From positions 1-64,000 of the forward strand of contig NZ_LAZU01000039.1 in NCBI RefSeq assembly GCF_000987955.1: 64,000 nt of DNA. Direction: 5' to 3'. This stretch comes from Paenibacillus sp. DMB20 (lineage in GTDB: Bacteria > Bacillota > Bacilli > Paenibacillales > Paenibacillaceae). Shown piece after piece: positions 1-8,360 of the stretch (positions are counted from its first letter, which is position 1; the number at the start of each line of letters is the position of its first letter). Below the pieces are notes generated by a model. That model saw only the letters and a program-made list of their open reading frames with translations. It was not told the origin of the DNA and ran no database searches. The translations under genes and the position numbers were made by a program.

Positions 1-24
1 CTTGTAATTGAAAAAAATTGTTCT

Positions 25-52
25 TTGAAAATCGGTGAAGATGCGATATAAT
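25..52 (+). promoter_or_regulatory. Promoter of the first tRNA-Arg gene
   Basis: TTGAAA at 25-30 and a perfect TATAAT at 47-52 are separated by 16 bp, a good match to a vegetative (SigA) promoter. The expected start site lies about 25 nt ahead of the tRNA. Confidence 0.7.
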
Positions 53-84
53 ATTCCTTGTCACTGTTTCAAATACATACTCAT

Positions 85-158
<74 letters not shown>

Positions 159-164
159 TATGTC

Positions 165-192
165 AAAAAAACGCCTTAGGGCGTTTTTTTTT
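165..192 (+). terminator. Rho-independent terminator of tRNA-Arg
   Basis: AACGCC/GGCGTT stem with a TTAG loop, preceded by an A-run and followed by nine Ts. The A-run makes it potentially bidirectional. A diverged copy follows at about 300-331 as part of the duplicated unit. Confidence 0.8.
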
Positions 193-417
193 CGTTCCAG
201 GGGATGAGAACCCCTGAATAGGGGGGGCGTCGGAGCATAAGCATCGATAGCATACGCTACGCAGTCCGCCGAAGGCGGTATCCCTTCTGGGACGTATGTC
301 AAAAAAATGCCTTAAGGGCGTTTTTTTTTCGTTCCAGGGGATGAGAACCCCTTCCCCATCAGCTTGAAAAAGATTTATACTGTAATGAGCGGCTAAACGT
401 CAGGAGGGATGCTGATC

Positions 418-876
418 ATGGAAATCACCGTAAAGCCAGTAGCCTGCGTCAGGAGTTCCCGTAAAGTCGTTAAAGACGACCATTGGGGAGAGGTGATCTC
501 GACCATTGAGCTGGCCCCAAATTTGAGCGAGCAGTCGCTGGAGGGGATCGACCAATTTTCGCACCTGGATATCGTTTTTTATTTTGATCAGGTGGAGGAA
601 CATAAGATCCAAACGGAAGCGCGGCACCCCAGAAACCAAACGGCTTATCCAAAGGTCGGGATCTTTGCGCAGAGAGGCAAAAACCGCCCGAACAAAATCG
701 GCTTGACTACCGTTCGGCTGCTGGGCCATGATGGGCGTACCTTGACGGTGCAAGGTCTGGACGCGATTGACGGCACGCCGGTTCTGGACATTAAGCCCGT
801 CATGAAGGAGTTTTTGCCGAGAGAAGACGTTTCACAGCCTTCTTGGGCTACGGACCTCATGTCTGAATATTGGTAA
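418..876 (+). CDS. trmO: tRNA (N6-threonylcarbamoyladenosine-37 N6) methyltransferase, TrmO/TsaA family
   Basis: The 152-residue protein is a TsaA/TrmO-type SAM-dependent methyltransferase with the beta-barrel VirR-like fold. Family signatures include the HLDIVFYFDQ strand, the RHPRNQ segment (about residues 64-69) and VGIFAQRGKNRPNKIGLT, which resembles the family's SAM-binding region. In E. coli TrmO methylates t6A37 of tRNA-Thr to m6t6A. I start at the ATG at 418 because AGGAGG at 402-407 lies 10 nt upstream; the in-frame ATG at 409 is too close to that site. It sits just inside the tRNA-Arg inverted repeat. TrmO family membership is firm; the tRNA substrate in this organism is inferred. 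Confidence 0.9.
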   Translation: MEITVKPVACVRSSRKVVKDDHWGEVISTIELAPNLSEQSLEGIDQFSHLDIVFYFDQVEEHKIQTEARHPRNQTAYPKVGIFAQRGKNRPNKIGLTTVRLLGHDGRTLTVQGLDAIDGTPVLDIKPVMKEFLPREDVSQPSWATDLMSEYW

Positions 877-911
877 ATTGTTGTCATACATAGAAGGGGA
901 GAGATTTCATC

Positions 912-1355
912 GTGTCAGAAAATAAAATTTCGCAGCACACCGCGATTCTTTTGGAACATGCACAGAAGTGCGGATTATCATCCGAGGAGCTTCAGCATGC
1001 CATCCGTTCGGGGAAAGTTGAAGCCTTTGCAAAAGCGCAAAACGGGCATTTTGAGTATGAGGAGCTGTTCAGCTATGCAAGCGACCATGGGGAAGACCTG
1101 GAGAAAGCCGTGCTCGAAGGCTACCGAATCACATTCAACACCCGGAACGGTCTGAAAATATGGCTGGAGGAAACGTTCGGCTTAAGCTCGGAGACCGATT
1201 TCACTGTCGGGGAAGGTTTCATTGAAGGAGTGACGCTGAATGCGGCGGAGCTGGCCCGGCTGAAACAAGCGCTTGCCGTCAACTGGACGATTTCGGAAGA
1301 GACCGAAACAAAGGATGGGTTTATCGTTAAACTGACCGTCCGCGGTTTGCAGTAA
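912..1355 (+). CDS. Conserved hypothetical protein, 147 aa
   Basis: Starts at GTG 912 with AAGGGGAG 12 nt upstream, 35 nt after trmO, so the two are probably cotranscribed. The protein is soluble and acidic, with no signal peptide or membrane segment and no motif I recognise. The N-terminal 45 residues look helical (ILLEHAQKCGLSSEELQHAI resembles a short helix-turn-helix-like pair, but this is weak). It ends just before a strong hairpin terminator. Function unknown. Confidence 0.75.
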   Translation: MSENKISQHTAILLEHAQKCGLSSEELQHAIRSGKVEAFAKAQNGHFEYEELFSYASDHGEDLEKAVLEGYRITFNTRNGLKIWLEETFGLSSETDFTVGEGFIEGVTLNAAELARLKQALAVNWTISEETETKDGFIVKLTVRGLQ

Positions 1356-1366
1356 TCCATTAGATG

Positions 1367-1412
1367 AATAAGCCCCTGCATCTCTTTATTAAAGAAGAAG
1401 CAGGGGCTTATT
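1367..1412. terminator. Bidirectional terminator between the trmO pair and argS
   Basis: Thirteen-bp perfect stem AATAAGCCCCTGC/GCAGGGGCTTATT with a 20-nt loop, A/T-rich on both sides. It lies 12 nt after the hypothetical gene and about 118 nt beyond the argS stop codon, so it can serve both convergent transcripts. Confidence 0.75.
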
Positions 1413-1529
1413 CAATAAGGATAACCCGATTTAATAGGAAATCCGTTACCGAAATCCCCATGAAAATCTTCCGGCTGAATAGGACAGATTTGCTTACTGA
1501 TACGCCGATAGGCGTTATGTTGAGGTTTA

Positions 1530-3410
1530 TTACATTCTGGACGGTGTCGGCAGGCCCAATACTTCCAGTACCTCGCCGAGCGTATCCTTAAAGAGGGAGG
1601 TAAGCCAAACGCGTTTTTTCCTGGAATCGCCCTCAGCCTTAAGGATCGGGCAAGCTCCATAAAAATTGTTGAACAGCGATGCCAACTCATAGGCGTAATT
1701 GCAAAGCATGCTTGGAGAAAGCTCTTGCGCCGCCGCGTCCAGGACATCCGGCCACGCGCTGATATGTCTCAGAAGCGCATGCTCCGCCTGTTCCGGATGA
1801 TCGATCCGGTGAGGAACGGCCGGAAATACTCCCGCTTCCTGTGCCTTATTCAGCACGCTGAGCGAGCGGGCATAAGAGTAGAGTAGATAGACTCCGGTAT
1901 TTCCGGAGATTTCGGTCGCCTGCTTCAGATCAAACACCACTTCCGTTTGCAGGGCAAAACGCAGCAGGTAATAACGGATGGAAGCGGCAGCGATCTCCCG
2001 GCTGGACAAACCGTTTTTGTCCGAACGGGACTGCTCGATCACCTGCTCTACACGGTCAATCAGCTCCGTAATTTTAATCCCGATCCCTTGACGCCCGGAC
2101 ATGGCATAGGATGCTTTTCCGTCAGTGGTGTCGATGCCAAGTTCGGCGGCGGCCGAAGGACTTAAGGAAACGACGCCGTAGCTGACATGGCGGAGCTTTT
2201 GCGCTTCATTATCAAATCCTAGGACCTCAAGGGCTTGTTTGACCATAGCCTGCGGATACTGCTGCCTGTAATCGATGACGTTCACGACCATGTCGCCATT
2301 ACCGAACGGCATGCGCTCGCCGTGGGAACCGGTGGTCCATACGCCGTCCGAAAATCTTTTATATTCGAAATCATTTTGAAGGAGTCCGTATTTCCAAAGA
2401 TGATAAGCGATATCCTTGGCGGTATAGGTTAATATCCCGCTGGAGCGAACGAGAACCTTATCGGCGCTGTGGTCGGGATGAGCGCCGTCTGCTTGGTTTG
2501 CGGAAAGGGAAGGGGCATTATCGCTTTGCTTGAGTACCCAGCAGCCAGCCAGCTTCCCTTCCGTTTCCAGATGAAACAATGACGTTCCCTTCAGGAGCTC
2601 GAAAGCGGACGCCCAGAAGCCTTCCTTCACGATGCTGCTCTCCCACACAAGCAGGTCATACTCAATGCCGAATTGCTTCATTTCTTCCAAGTGCTCCCTT
2701 ACGATCCGCTCCGCGACCAGGAGACCGACCCAGGAAAGGTTCTGATTCCCCTCCTCCAGGGCATGAAGAACCTCGGTTCTTTTCTTCGCAAGCTCCGAAT
2801 CGTGTTCGTAGGCCTTGTTAATGGATGAATAAATATCCCAGCAGTAATCGCCGAACCTGTGATGCTCTTTGGATAGCGGAAAATGGAGCATGCCGACGAC
2901 GGTATCCGCCAGCTGGTTCCCCAGATCGTCAATATAATTATGGACCTCGACGCGGTATCCGTTTTTTCTAAGCAAGCGAACGAGCGTGTCGCCGATGCAC
3001 GAGTTTCTCAGATGGCCGATATGGGCGGATTTGTTCGGGTTAATGGAGGTATGTTCAACCACCACTTTTTCAACCGGCGCGGGAGCTGGTTCCAATTCCA
3101 TGGCCGCCCAGGAGGCCCAATCCAGCTTGAAGTTGATAAAGCCGGGAGGGACGACCTCGATCCACGGTATAAGATTGGTAAATTTCGAATTAAGCTGAAG
3201 CTGGTCTTTAATCAGGCCTGCAATGGCCAGGGGCGCCTTTCGCAGGATTTTTGCCAGCTGCATGGCGATGTTTGTGGAATAGTCGCCATGATCCATATTG
3301 GCAGGCTGCTCGATTTGAATTAGGACATCATCCGGCAGGATGGCGTCCGACAACGTCAAGACCTGCTGCACAGCTTGTTCTACGGCTGAGCTTATGAGCG
3401 GTTTTAACAT
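1530..3410 (-). CDS. argS: Arginyl-tRNA synthetase
   Basis: A class I synthetase charging tRNA-Arg. Visible features are the HIGH-type motif HIGHLRN in PNKSAHIGHLRNSCIGDT (about residues 125-142), the ArgS-specific VHNYIDDLGNQ, the degenerate KMSKS-loop equivalent SGRQGIGIKI (about residue 430), and the anticodon-binding domain ending in GLPTPSRM, matching the family's aromatic/RM terminus. At 626 residues it is longer than the common 550-560 aa form, with an insertion around residues 285-315 (KQSDNAPSLSANQADG). A strong AAAGGAGG lies ahead of the ATG at 3410. A T-box leader precedes it. It is divergent to trmO and enclosed by two tRNA-Arg genes. Confidence 0.97.
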   Translation of the reverse strand: MLKPLISSAVEQAVQQVLTLSDAILPDDVLIQIEQPANMDHGDYSTNIAMQLAKILRKAPLAIAGLIKDQLQLNSKFTNLIPWIEVVPPGFINFKLDWASWAAMELEPAPAPVEKVVVEHTSINPNKSAHIGHLRNSCIGDTLVRLLRKNGYRVEVHNYIDDLGNQLADTVVGMLHFPLSKEHHRFGDYCWDIYSSINKAYEHDSELAKKRTEVLHALEEGNQNLSWVGLLVAERIVREHLEEMKQFGIEYDLLVWESSIVKEGFWASAFELLKGTSLFHLETEGKLAGCWVLKQSDNAPSLSANQADGAHPDHSADKVLVRSSGILTYTAKDIAYHLWKYGLLQNDFEYKRFSDGVWTTGSHGERMPFGNGDMVVNVIDYRQQYPQAMVKQALEVLGFDNEAQKLRHVSYGVVSLSPSAAAELGIDTTDGKASYAMSGRQGIGIKITELIDRVEQVIEQSRSDKNGLSSREIAAASIRYYLLRFALQTEVVFDLKQATEISGNTGVYLLYSYARSLSVLNKAQEAGVFPAVPHRIDHPEQAEHALLRHISAWPDVLDAAAQELSPSMLCNYAYELASLFNNFYGACPILKAEGDSRKKRVWLTSLFKDTLGEVLEVLGLPTPSRM

Positions 3411-3540
3411 GAATGTTATCCTCCTTTAAAATGAAAAAACGAAGTATTGCAGCAAGTCAGAGCATGCGGACCGGGACAAGAGCGAATGTTTGCAATATAA
3501 AGTGTTACACGGGCATCTTAATGCAGACTTTCGGGTAAAC

Positions 3541-3788
3541 AAAAAGTCCCCGTCTCCATAAGAGACGAGGACTATAGTTCTCGCGGTACCACTCTCGTTG
3601 CCAACCTTGTTTGGGTCGACCACTTTCGTATACTTTAACGGCGTAAACCGGGGCTCCCTAGTTGCGCTTCGGAAGTCCATCTCCCGGGTCCGTTTCGTGA
3701 ACGCGTCTGTACCGGCTCCCACTCTCCCGGCTCGCTTGGACATAGACGTCCGTTCATTACTCTCCCGATCATCGAACTTGCTGTATTG
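3541..3788 (-). promoter_or_regulatory. T-box riboswitch leader of argS
   Basis: The minus strand carries the T-box core AGAGTGGTACCGCG (complement of 3582-3595), followed by the terminator stem AGTCCTCGTCTC/GAGACGGGGACT (3545-3573) with a T-run. Upstream, the AGTA element and a GAA-A-CGG-A segment are arranged like a Stem I specifier loop; the candidate specifier codon is CGG (Arg), complement of 3690-3692. Uncharged tRNA-Arg would stabilise the antiterminator and allow argS transcription. The T-box is certain; the specifier is read by eye. Confidence 0.92.
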
Positions 3789-3799
3789 ATTTTTTTCAT

Positions 3800-3827
3800 A
3801 TTATAACCAATCCTTCCGAAAAAGCAA
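3800..3827 (-). promoter_or_regulatory. Promoter of the argS T-box transcript
   Basis: On the minus strand TTGCTT (complement of 3822-3827), a 16-bp spacer and perfect TATAAT (complement of 3800-3805) lie just ahead of the T-box leader. Confidence 0.65.
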
Positions 3828-3959
3828 CCGCGATCTTTATTGAAAATATTGAAATGCATATGTTTGATGGTTATACTATACGATCTCGCTAAGTGGAATT
3901 GAAATTGTCCTATCATCATTGCAGGCAGCGCAGAACGAATCCTACCGCCGCCGCAAGGC

Positions 3960-4390
3960 CTATTTTACAGCCACCAAAAGAGCTCCGACGGCAATCAATG
4001 CGACGCCGGCCGCGTTGATCCATGATATTTTTTTCGCCGAGAAACACTAAAGCCAAGATGACGGCAATGACAACGCTCAGCTTATCGATGGGACCGACCT
4101 GTGAAACCTTTCCGTACTTCAGGGCCAAAAAATAAAAAAAGCCATGATAAAGCTCCGGCCACCCCGCTGAGCACAATAAAGCCGAGGGCTTTTCGCTGAG
4201 CCAATATTTCGCCGATTTGCGAAAATTTACCTTGAACAGCCACCACACCGAGCAGAAACAGAGCCATAATGACGGAACGGATGGCCGTAGCAGAGTTAGC
4301 GTCAATGTTTTGAAGCCCGATCTTCCCGAAGATCGCAACGAGTGCTGCGGCCACAGCCGAGAGCAGCGCGTATGTAAGCCATAAAGGCAT
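3960..4390 (-). pseudogene. EamA/DMT-family transporter, two frameshifts
   Basis: Reading from ATG 4390 (AAAGGAGG upstream) gives MPLWLTYALLSAVAAALVAI, a hydrophobic single-EamA-domain protein. The frame is lost in a run of seven Ts (minus strand, near 4133), where one fewer T restores SWLFYFLALKYGK, and again in a run of seven As (near 4030), where one fewer A restores GEKISWINAAGVALIAVGAL and a stop at 3960. The repaired product would be about 142 residues with four to five membrane helices, typical of short DMT exporters. Both lesions are +1 in homopolymers, so sequence error is as likely as true inactivation. Confidence 0.75.
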
Positions 4391-4685
4391 GTCTTAACCT
4401 CCTTTAAATTTTGGGAATCCATGCTTAAGTAGTATATGGCAGGCCTGAAATTTAAACCAGACTCTGACCGTGATGAAGCTCAGGAATGCAACATAGATGA
4501 AGGAGAGCCGGATAAAAATTTTGTTGGTTCCGGCATCCTCCCTCAGCGTTTCTCCGTCCTGAGACGGAAAAACGTCCTCTTTTTTTGTTAAGGAATTGAT
4601 GATTTTTTGCTGAACGTGGATAACGTATGATAAATTATGATTTTAGCTAACACGAGAAGATAAATTGTTGGGAGGAGTGAGCTTG
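4391..4685. other. Intergenic region with an orphan terminator-like hairpin
   Basis: The stretch holds the ribosome binding site of the EamA gene (minus strand, next to 4391). It also holds a 12-bp imperfect stem CGTTTCTCCGTC/GACGGAAAAACG (4547-4574) followed by TCCTCTTTTTTT, which looks like a plus-strand terminator with no recognisable gene ahead of it. Nothing else is apparent. Confidence 0.5.
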
Positions 4686-5244
4686 ATGGTCAAGATTAGG
4701 CCCGTAGAACTCCGCGATGTAGATGAGATCTACCGTTTCCGGTTGGATGAAGAAGTAATGTTCTGGGCGGCAGGCGGGTTTGGCAACGCGATTCCCGCAC
4801 GAGAGCATCTAATTGACGAATTTCGGAGACAATCGCCCTTGGATACGCAACGCTTTTTCGTGATTGAGGCGCAAGAGGATGTTCAAGATGAGCCGGTGGT
4901 AATTGGCCAGATTTCCTTTCGCGATATGGACCGGGTGGCGCGCAGGGCCACGATCGGCATGTTGATCGGTGACCGGCGTTACTGGGGGAAAGGGTACGGG
5001 ACAACTGCATTATCTGAATTTGTAAAAATTCTCTTCACGCGCTACAACCTGAACCGTATCGACATGGACACTTTTGCTGATAACAAACGGGCGATTCGTT
5101 GTTATGAAAAAGTCGGCTTTACTGTAGAAGGGCATGCGGCGAAAAGCCATGTGGACAATGAACGGCTTCCGCGATCAGGTGATCATGGGGCTTCTTCAAG
5201 AAGAGTGGCAAGCTAAACATGGGAGTACGACGTATTACCTGTAA
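4686..5244 (+). pseudogene. GNAT N-acetyltransferase, frameshifted near the C-terminus
   Basis: From ATG 4686 (GGAGGAG 9 nt upstream) the protein shows a GNAT fold: IRPVELRDVDEIYRF at the N-terminus, motif A with the acetyl-CoA loop RRYWGKGYGTTAL (about residues 97-109), and NKRAIRCYEKVGFTVEG. After VEG the frame as written continues to a stop at 5216 with unfamiliar residues. Removing one G from the GGG at 5130-5132 restores MRRKAMWTMNGFRDQVIMGL and a stop at 5242-5244, matching the usual RimJ/RimL-like ending. The substrate is unknown. It is either a pseudogene or carries a sequence error. Confidence 0.8.
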
Positions 5245-5385
5245 CGATTTTCGGGACGTATTGACCCGGCCACTACGATGCATGCCGACGAGGAAAATAG
5301 CATCGAAGGCCAAAGTGGGCAGAATTCGAAATACTTGCAGTTGCTCCGACGCCCCCTATTTAGGGGTTCTCATCCCTGTACGCAA

Positions 5386-5412
5386 AAAACCGCCTAAAAG
5401 GCGGTTTTGCTT
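5386..5412. terminator. Terminator after the GNAT gene
   Basis: AAAACCGCC/GGCGGTTTT stem with a TAAAA loop and A/T flanks; it lies inside the right repeat arm and occupies the position of the second terminator of the left arm. Confidence 0.6.
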
Positions 5413-5511
5413 TACGTCCCAGAAGGGATACCGCCTTCGGCGGACTGCGAAGCGGATGCTATCGATGCTTATGCTCCGACGCCCCCCTATTCAGGGGTTC
5501 TCATCCCTGGA

Positions 5512-5546
5512 ACGCAAAAAAAAACGCCCTAAGGCGTTTTTTTTTT
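5512..5546 (-). terminator. Terminator of the second tRNA-Arg
   Basis: AACGCC/GGCGTT hairpin with long A and T runs on either side, the mirror image of the terminator at 165-192; on the minus strand it follows the tRNA by about 25 nt. Confidence 0.75.
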
Positions 5547-5572
5547 GATATACGTCCCAGAAGGGAGATATA

Positions 5573-5646
<74 letters not shown>

Positions 5647-5669
5647 ATGTCATTTTTCAAGCAGAAAAT

Positions 5670-5698
5670 ATCATACCATAATAAAAAAATAAATTCAA
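5670..5698 (-). promoter_or_regulatory. Promoter of the second tRNA-Arg gene
   Basis: On the minus strand TTGAAT (complement of 5693-5698), 17 bp, then TATGAT (complement of 5670-5675), about 24 nt ahead of the tRNA. It differs in sequence from the promoter of the first copy, so the inverted repeat ends at the tRNA 5' end. Confidence 0.7.
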
Positions 5699-5833
5699 CA
5701 GACTTTTTTCTGGAAGAACGATTAATCGCCCCCGTATTGTGTTATAAAGATAAGATATGCTGCCAACGGTTTGTTCGATAACCCTAAAGTGCGGTTGGAG
5801 ACGGCCATATCCGGACAGGCTCTCTTTTTTAAC

Positions 5834-5855
5834 TTTGAAGGGGTTATGCTATAAT
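5834..5855 (+). promoter_or_regulatory. Probable extended -10 promoter ahead of the ysoA-like gene
   Basis: TGCTATAAT (TATAAT at 5850-5855 with an upstream TGn) lies 26 nt before the AAGGAGGTG ribosome binding site. The -35 region is poor (T-rich), as is common for extended -10 promoters. Confidence 0.5.
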
Positions 5856-5894
5856 CAACAAATATAAAAAACGGATAAGAAAGGAGGTGTCCTT

Positions 5895-6824
5895 ATAAAG
5901 GACTCCAACTCCCCAGACCAAGACGACAAAAACATCATCCTGTTTCCGAAGACGTTGGATTTCTATCAGATCCAGCTTACCGTCATGCTCGAAAACGAAC
6001 GTTACGGGGAGGCCAAGGAGGTTCTCCGCTTTCTGCTCCGGTGTCAAGGCCAGGATGAACGGCATTACGAGGAATGGCAGGCACTGCTGGAGTGGCTTGA
6101 GGCCGCTTTTCCATCTGCTTCATCGGGAGCAGCCGGCGAAGGGCATTTGGATGAAGAAGATGAAGAAGACGAAGCGGAGATGACCCGGCGAATGGTCCGG
6201 GAGAAGCTTTCGCAGGATGCCGGCTATGCGGATAAACTGCTGGATACCGTCATGAACGGTCCGCTTACCGAGCAGACCGTGCTTGCGTTGGAACAGCTGG
6301 CGTACCTGGATCGGCCGGAGGTGGACGAGGCGCTGACCGATTGGCTTAAAGAGAAGCCTCTTCATCCGCTCCTGCAGTTCCGGGTGCTGCAGACCCTGCG
6401 GCGAAGAGGAATGTCGGGGACGGTCGTCCTGCCGCGGGGCTCGGAAACAACGGAAGTGGAGGTCGACCAAATCCCGCTGAGCCCCGGTGATTTTCCGGAA
6501 GCCGTGCAACGCATACTCGAACGCGTGGCGGAGAAGACGGAAGTGCATGAGCCGACTCTATATTATTTTGCACAGGAGCTGTGGTCCCAGTTCATTATGG
6601 CGGTTTATGGCACGGCCGATTATCGGTCCATGCTCGATAACGACGAAGCTACGCAGGACATTTGGGCTGCCGCACTGCATGATACCGTCTCCGAGAGTCT
6701 GAAAGGAATCCGGGAAGAAGAAGAAATTCGTTCCTCCTACGGCATTACCGACACGATGCGTTTTCGCTATGAACAGGCCTACCGCTCTATTAAACAATTC
6801 GTATCCGCGGGCGCGCATGACTGA
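5895..6824 (+). CDS. YsoA-like conserved protein, possible AUA start
   Basis: It occupies the position of B. subtilis ysoA, directly before tig. The protein is soluble, about 290-310 aa, with an acidic stretch (LDEEDEEDEAEM, about residue 80) and otherwise helical content. No catalytic motif is visible. Start choice: AAGGAGGTG at 5881-5889 lies 6 nt before an ATA codon at 5895. The reading from there (KDSNSPDQDDKNIILFPKT) is protein-like and continues without a stop. The first standard start is TTG 5957 region (codon 5955), which has no good ribosome binding site. I give the longer form as more likely. Function unknown; synteny suggests a housekeeping role. Confidence 0.7.
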   Translation: MKDSNSPDQDDKNIILFPKTLDFYQIQLTVMLENERYGEAKEVLRFLLRCQGQDERHYEEWQALLEWLEAAFPSASSGAAGEGHLDEEDEEDEAEMTRRMVREKLSQDAGYADKLLDTVMNGPLTEQTVLALEQLAYLDRPEVDEALTDWLKEKPLHPLLQFRVLQTLRRRGMSGTVVLPRGSETTEVEVDQIPLSPGDFPEAVQRILERVAEKTEVHEPTLYYFAQELWSQFIMAVYGTADYRSMLDNDEATQDIWAAALHDTVSESLKGIREEEEIRSSYGITDTMRFRYEQAYRSIKQFVSAGAHD

Positions 6825-6869
6825 ATCGGCGGGGAAACGTTTCCCGCACAGAGCGGCAAGGGTTCGCCC

Positions 6870-6898
6870 TTGAAAAAGAAATTAATGTTGTTTATACT
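6870..6898 (+). promoter_or_regulatory. Promoter of tig
   Basis: TTGAAA (6870-6875), 17-bp spacer, TATACT (6893-6898); tig starts 70 nt downstream. Confidence 0.7.
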
Positions 6899-6967
6899 AT
6901 AGTGGTTATTCGGTACGGGTTATATTATCTACGCCGACCACGTGAATTTTTGGAGGGGAAAGCATAA

Positions 6968-8290
6968 ATGAAAGCAACTTGGGAAAAAATAGAGAAGAAC
7001 CTTGGCGTTCTCGACGTTGAGGTTGAAGCGGACCGCGTAGCGGCTGCCCTCGACAAGGCTTTTAATAAAGTAGTAAAAAAAGCAAGCGTACCGGGCTTCC
7101 GTAAAGGAAAAGTGCCTCGGCCGATTTTTGAAGCTCGTTATGGAGTGGAAAGCCTCTATCAGGACGCGATCGACATCCTGCTTCCTGAAGCATACGGCGA
7201 GGCTGTGGATCAAGCGGAAATCTTTCCCGTAGATCGTCCCGAAATCGACATTGAGCAGTTCGGTAAAGGCCAAGCGTTCAAATTCAAAGCGAGAGTAACG
7301 GTGAAACCTGAAGTGAAACTGGGCGACTACAAAGGCATTGAGGTCGCGGCGGTGAAAGCTGAAGTAACCGACGAAGAACTGGCGCAAGAGCTGGAGCGCA
7401 TGCAGGAGCGTCATGCCGAACTCGTCGTGATTGACGAAGGCGCGGCAGCTTCCGGCGACATCACGGTCATCGACTTTGACGGTTCCATTGACGGCGTTCC
7501 GTTTGAAGGCGGACAAGCCGAGCGTTATTCCCTGGAGCTTGGCAGCAACAGCTTTATTCCCGGCTTTGAAGACCAGGTCATCGGAATGGCAACTGGCGAC
7601 TTCAAGGACGTTGAAGTAACCTTCCCGGAAACTTACCATGCGGAAGAGCTGGCCGGCAAAAAAGCGGTCTTCAAAGTGAAAGTGCACGAAATCAAGCGCA
7701 AGCAGCTTCCTGAGCTGGATGACGAGTTCGCCAAAGACGTAAGCGAATTCGATACGCTTGACGAGTACAAGGAAGACTTGAAGCAACAGCTTCTTTCCCG
7801 TAAGGAACAGGAAGCCCAAGGCGTGCGTGAAAACGAAGTTGTCGAAAAAGCGGCAGCAAACGCCGAGATTGAAATTCCTGAAGCCATGGTACAATCCGAA
7901 GTTCAAAACATGATGCGCGATTTCGACAATCGTCTTCGTCAGCAAGGCATGAACCTTGACATGTTCCTCAGCTTCTCCGGCCAGTCCAAATCCGATCTTG
8001 AAGGTCAAATGAAGGACGATGCCGAAAAACGCGTTCGCAACAATCTGGTGCTTGAGCAGATTGCGAAGGAAGAGAAGCTCGAAGTATCCGAAGAGGAGAT
8101 CAATGAAGAGCTGAACAACATGGCTGAAACGTACAAGCGTTCCGCTGATGAAATCCGCAGCATTCTGTCTTCCAACGGTTCCTTGGACAGCCTTAGCGAA
8201 GAACTTCTGCTTCGCAAAACGATCGATTTCCTGCTCGAGAACAGCGTTGAAGGCGCACCTGCTCCAAAAGAAGAAGCAACGGAAGAATAA
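6968..8290 (+). CDS. tig: Trigger factor (ribosome-associated chaperone and prolyl isomerase)
   Basis: The 440-residue length is typical. The N-terminal ribosome-binding domain has the signature GFRKGKVPRPIFEARYG (about residues 42-58), matching the GFRxGK loop that contacts ribosomal protein L23. The FKBP-type prolyl isomerase domain (about 155-240) contains VIDFDGSIDGVPFEGG, and the C-terminal helical chaperone domain follows, ending in an acidic tail (EEATEE). GGAGGGGAAAG precedes the ATG. It has its own promoter and a terminator after it. Confidence 0.97.
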   Translation: MKATWEKIEKNLGVLDVEVEADRVAAALDKAFNKVVKKASVPGFRKGKVPRPIFEARYGVESLYQDAIDILLPEAYGEAVDQAEIFPVDRPEIDIEQFGKGQAFKFKARVTVKPEVKLGDYKGIEVAAVKAEVTDEELAQELERMQERHAELVVIDEGAAASGDITVIDFDGSIDGVPFEGGQAERYSLELGSNSFIPGFEDQVIGMATGDFKDVEVTFPETYHAEELAGKKAVFKVKVHEIKRKQLPELDDEFAKDVSEFDTLDEYKEDLKQQLLSRKEQEAQGVRENEVVEKAAANAEIEIPEAMVQSEVQNMMRDFDNRLRQQGMNLDMFLSFSGQSKSDLEGQMKDDAEKRVRNNLVLEQIAKEEKLEVSEEEINEELNNMAETYKRSADEIRSILSSNGSLDSLSEELLLRKTIDFLLENSVEGAPAPKEEATEE

Positions 8291-8325
8291 TAATAAGGCC
8301 GCAGCATAAGCGGCCGTTAGATTGG

Positions 8326-8360
8326 ATAAGGCACGTTCTTTGATGGCGTGCCTTATTTTT
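8326..8360 (+). terminator. Terminator of tig
   Basis: AAGGCACG (8328-8335) pairs with CGTGCCTT (8347-8354), followed by ATTTTT. A second small hairpin GGCCGC/GCGGCC lies just ahead at 8297-8315. Confidence 0.8.

Noticed and set aside
6929..8008. 359-codon minus-strand frame opposite tig
   Set aside because: Antisense shadow of trigger factor; no motif or ribosome site.
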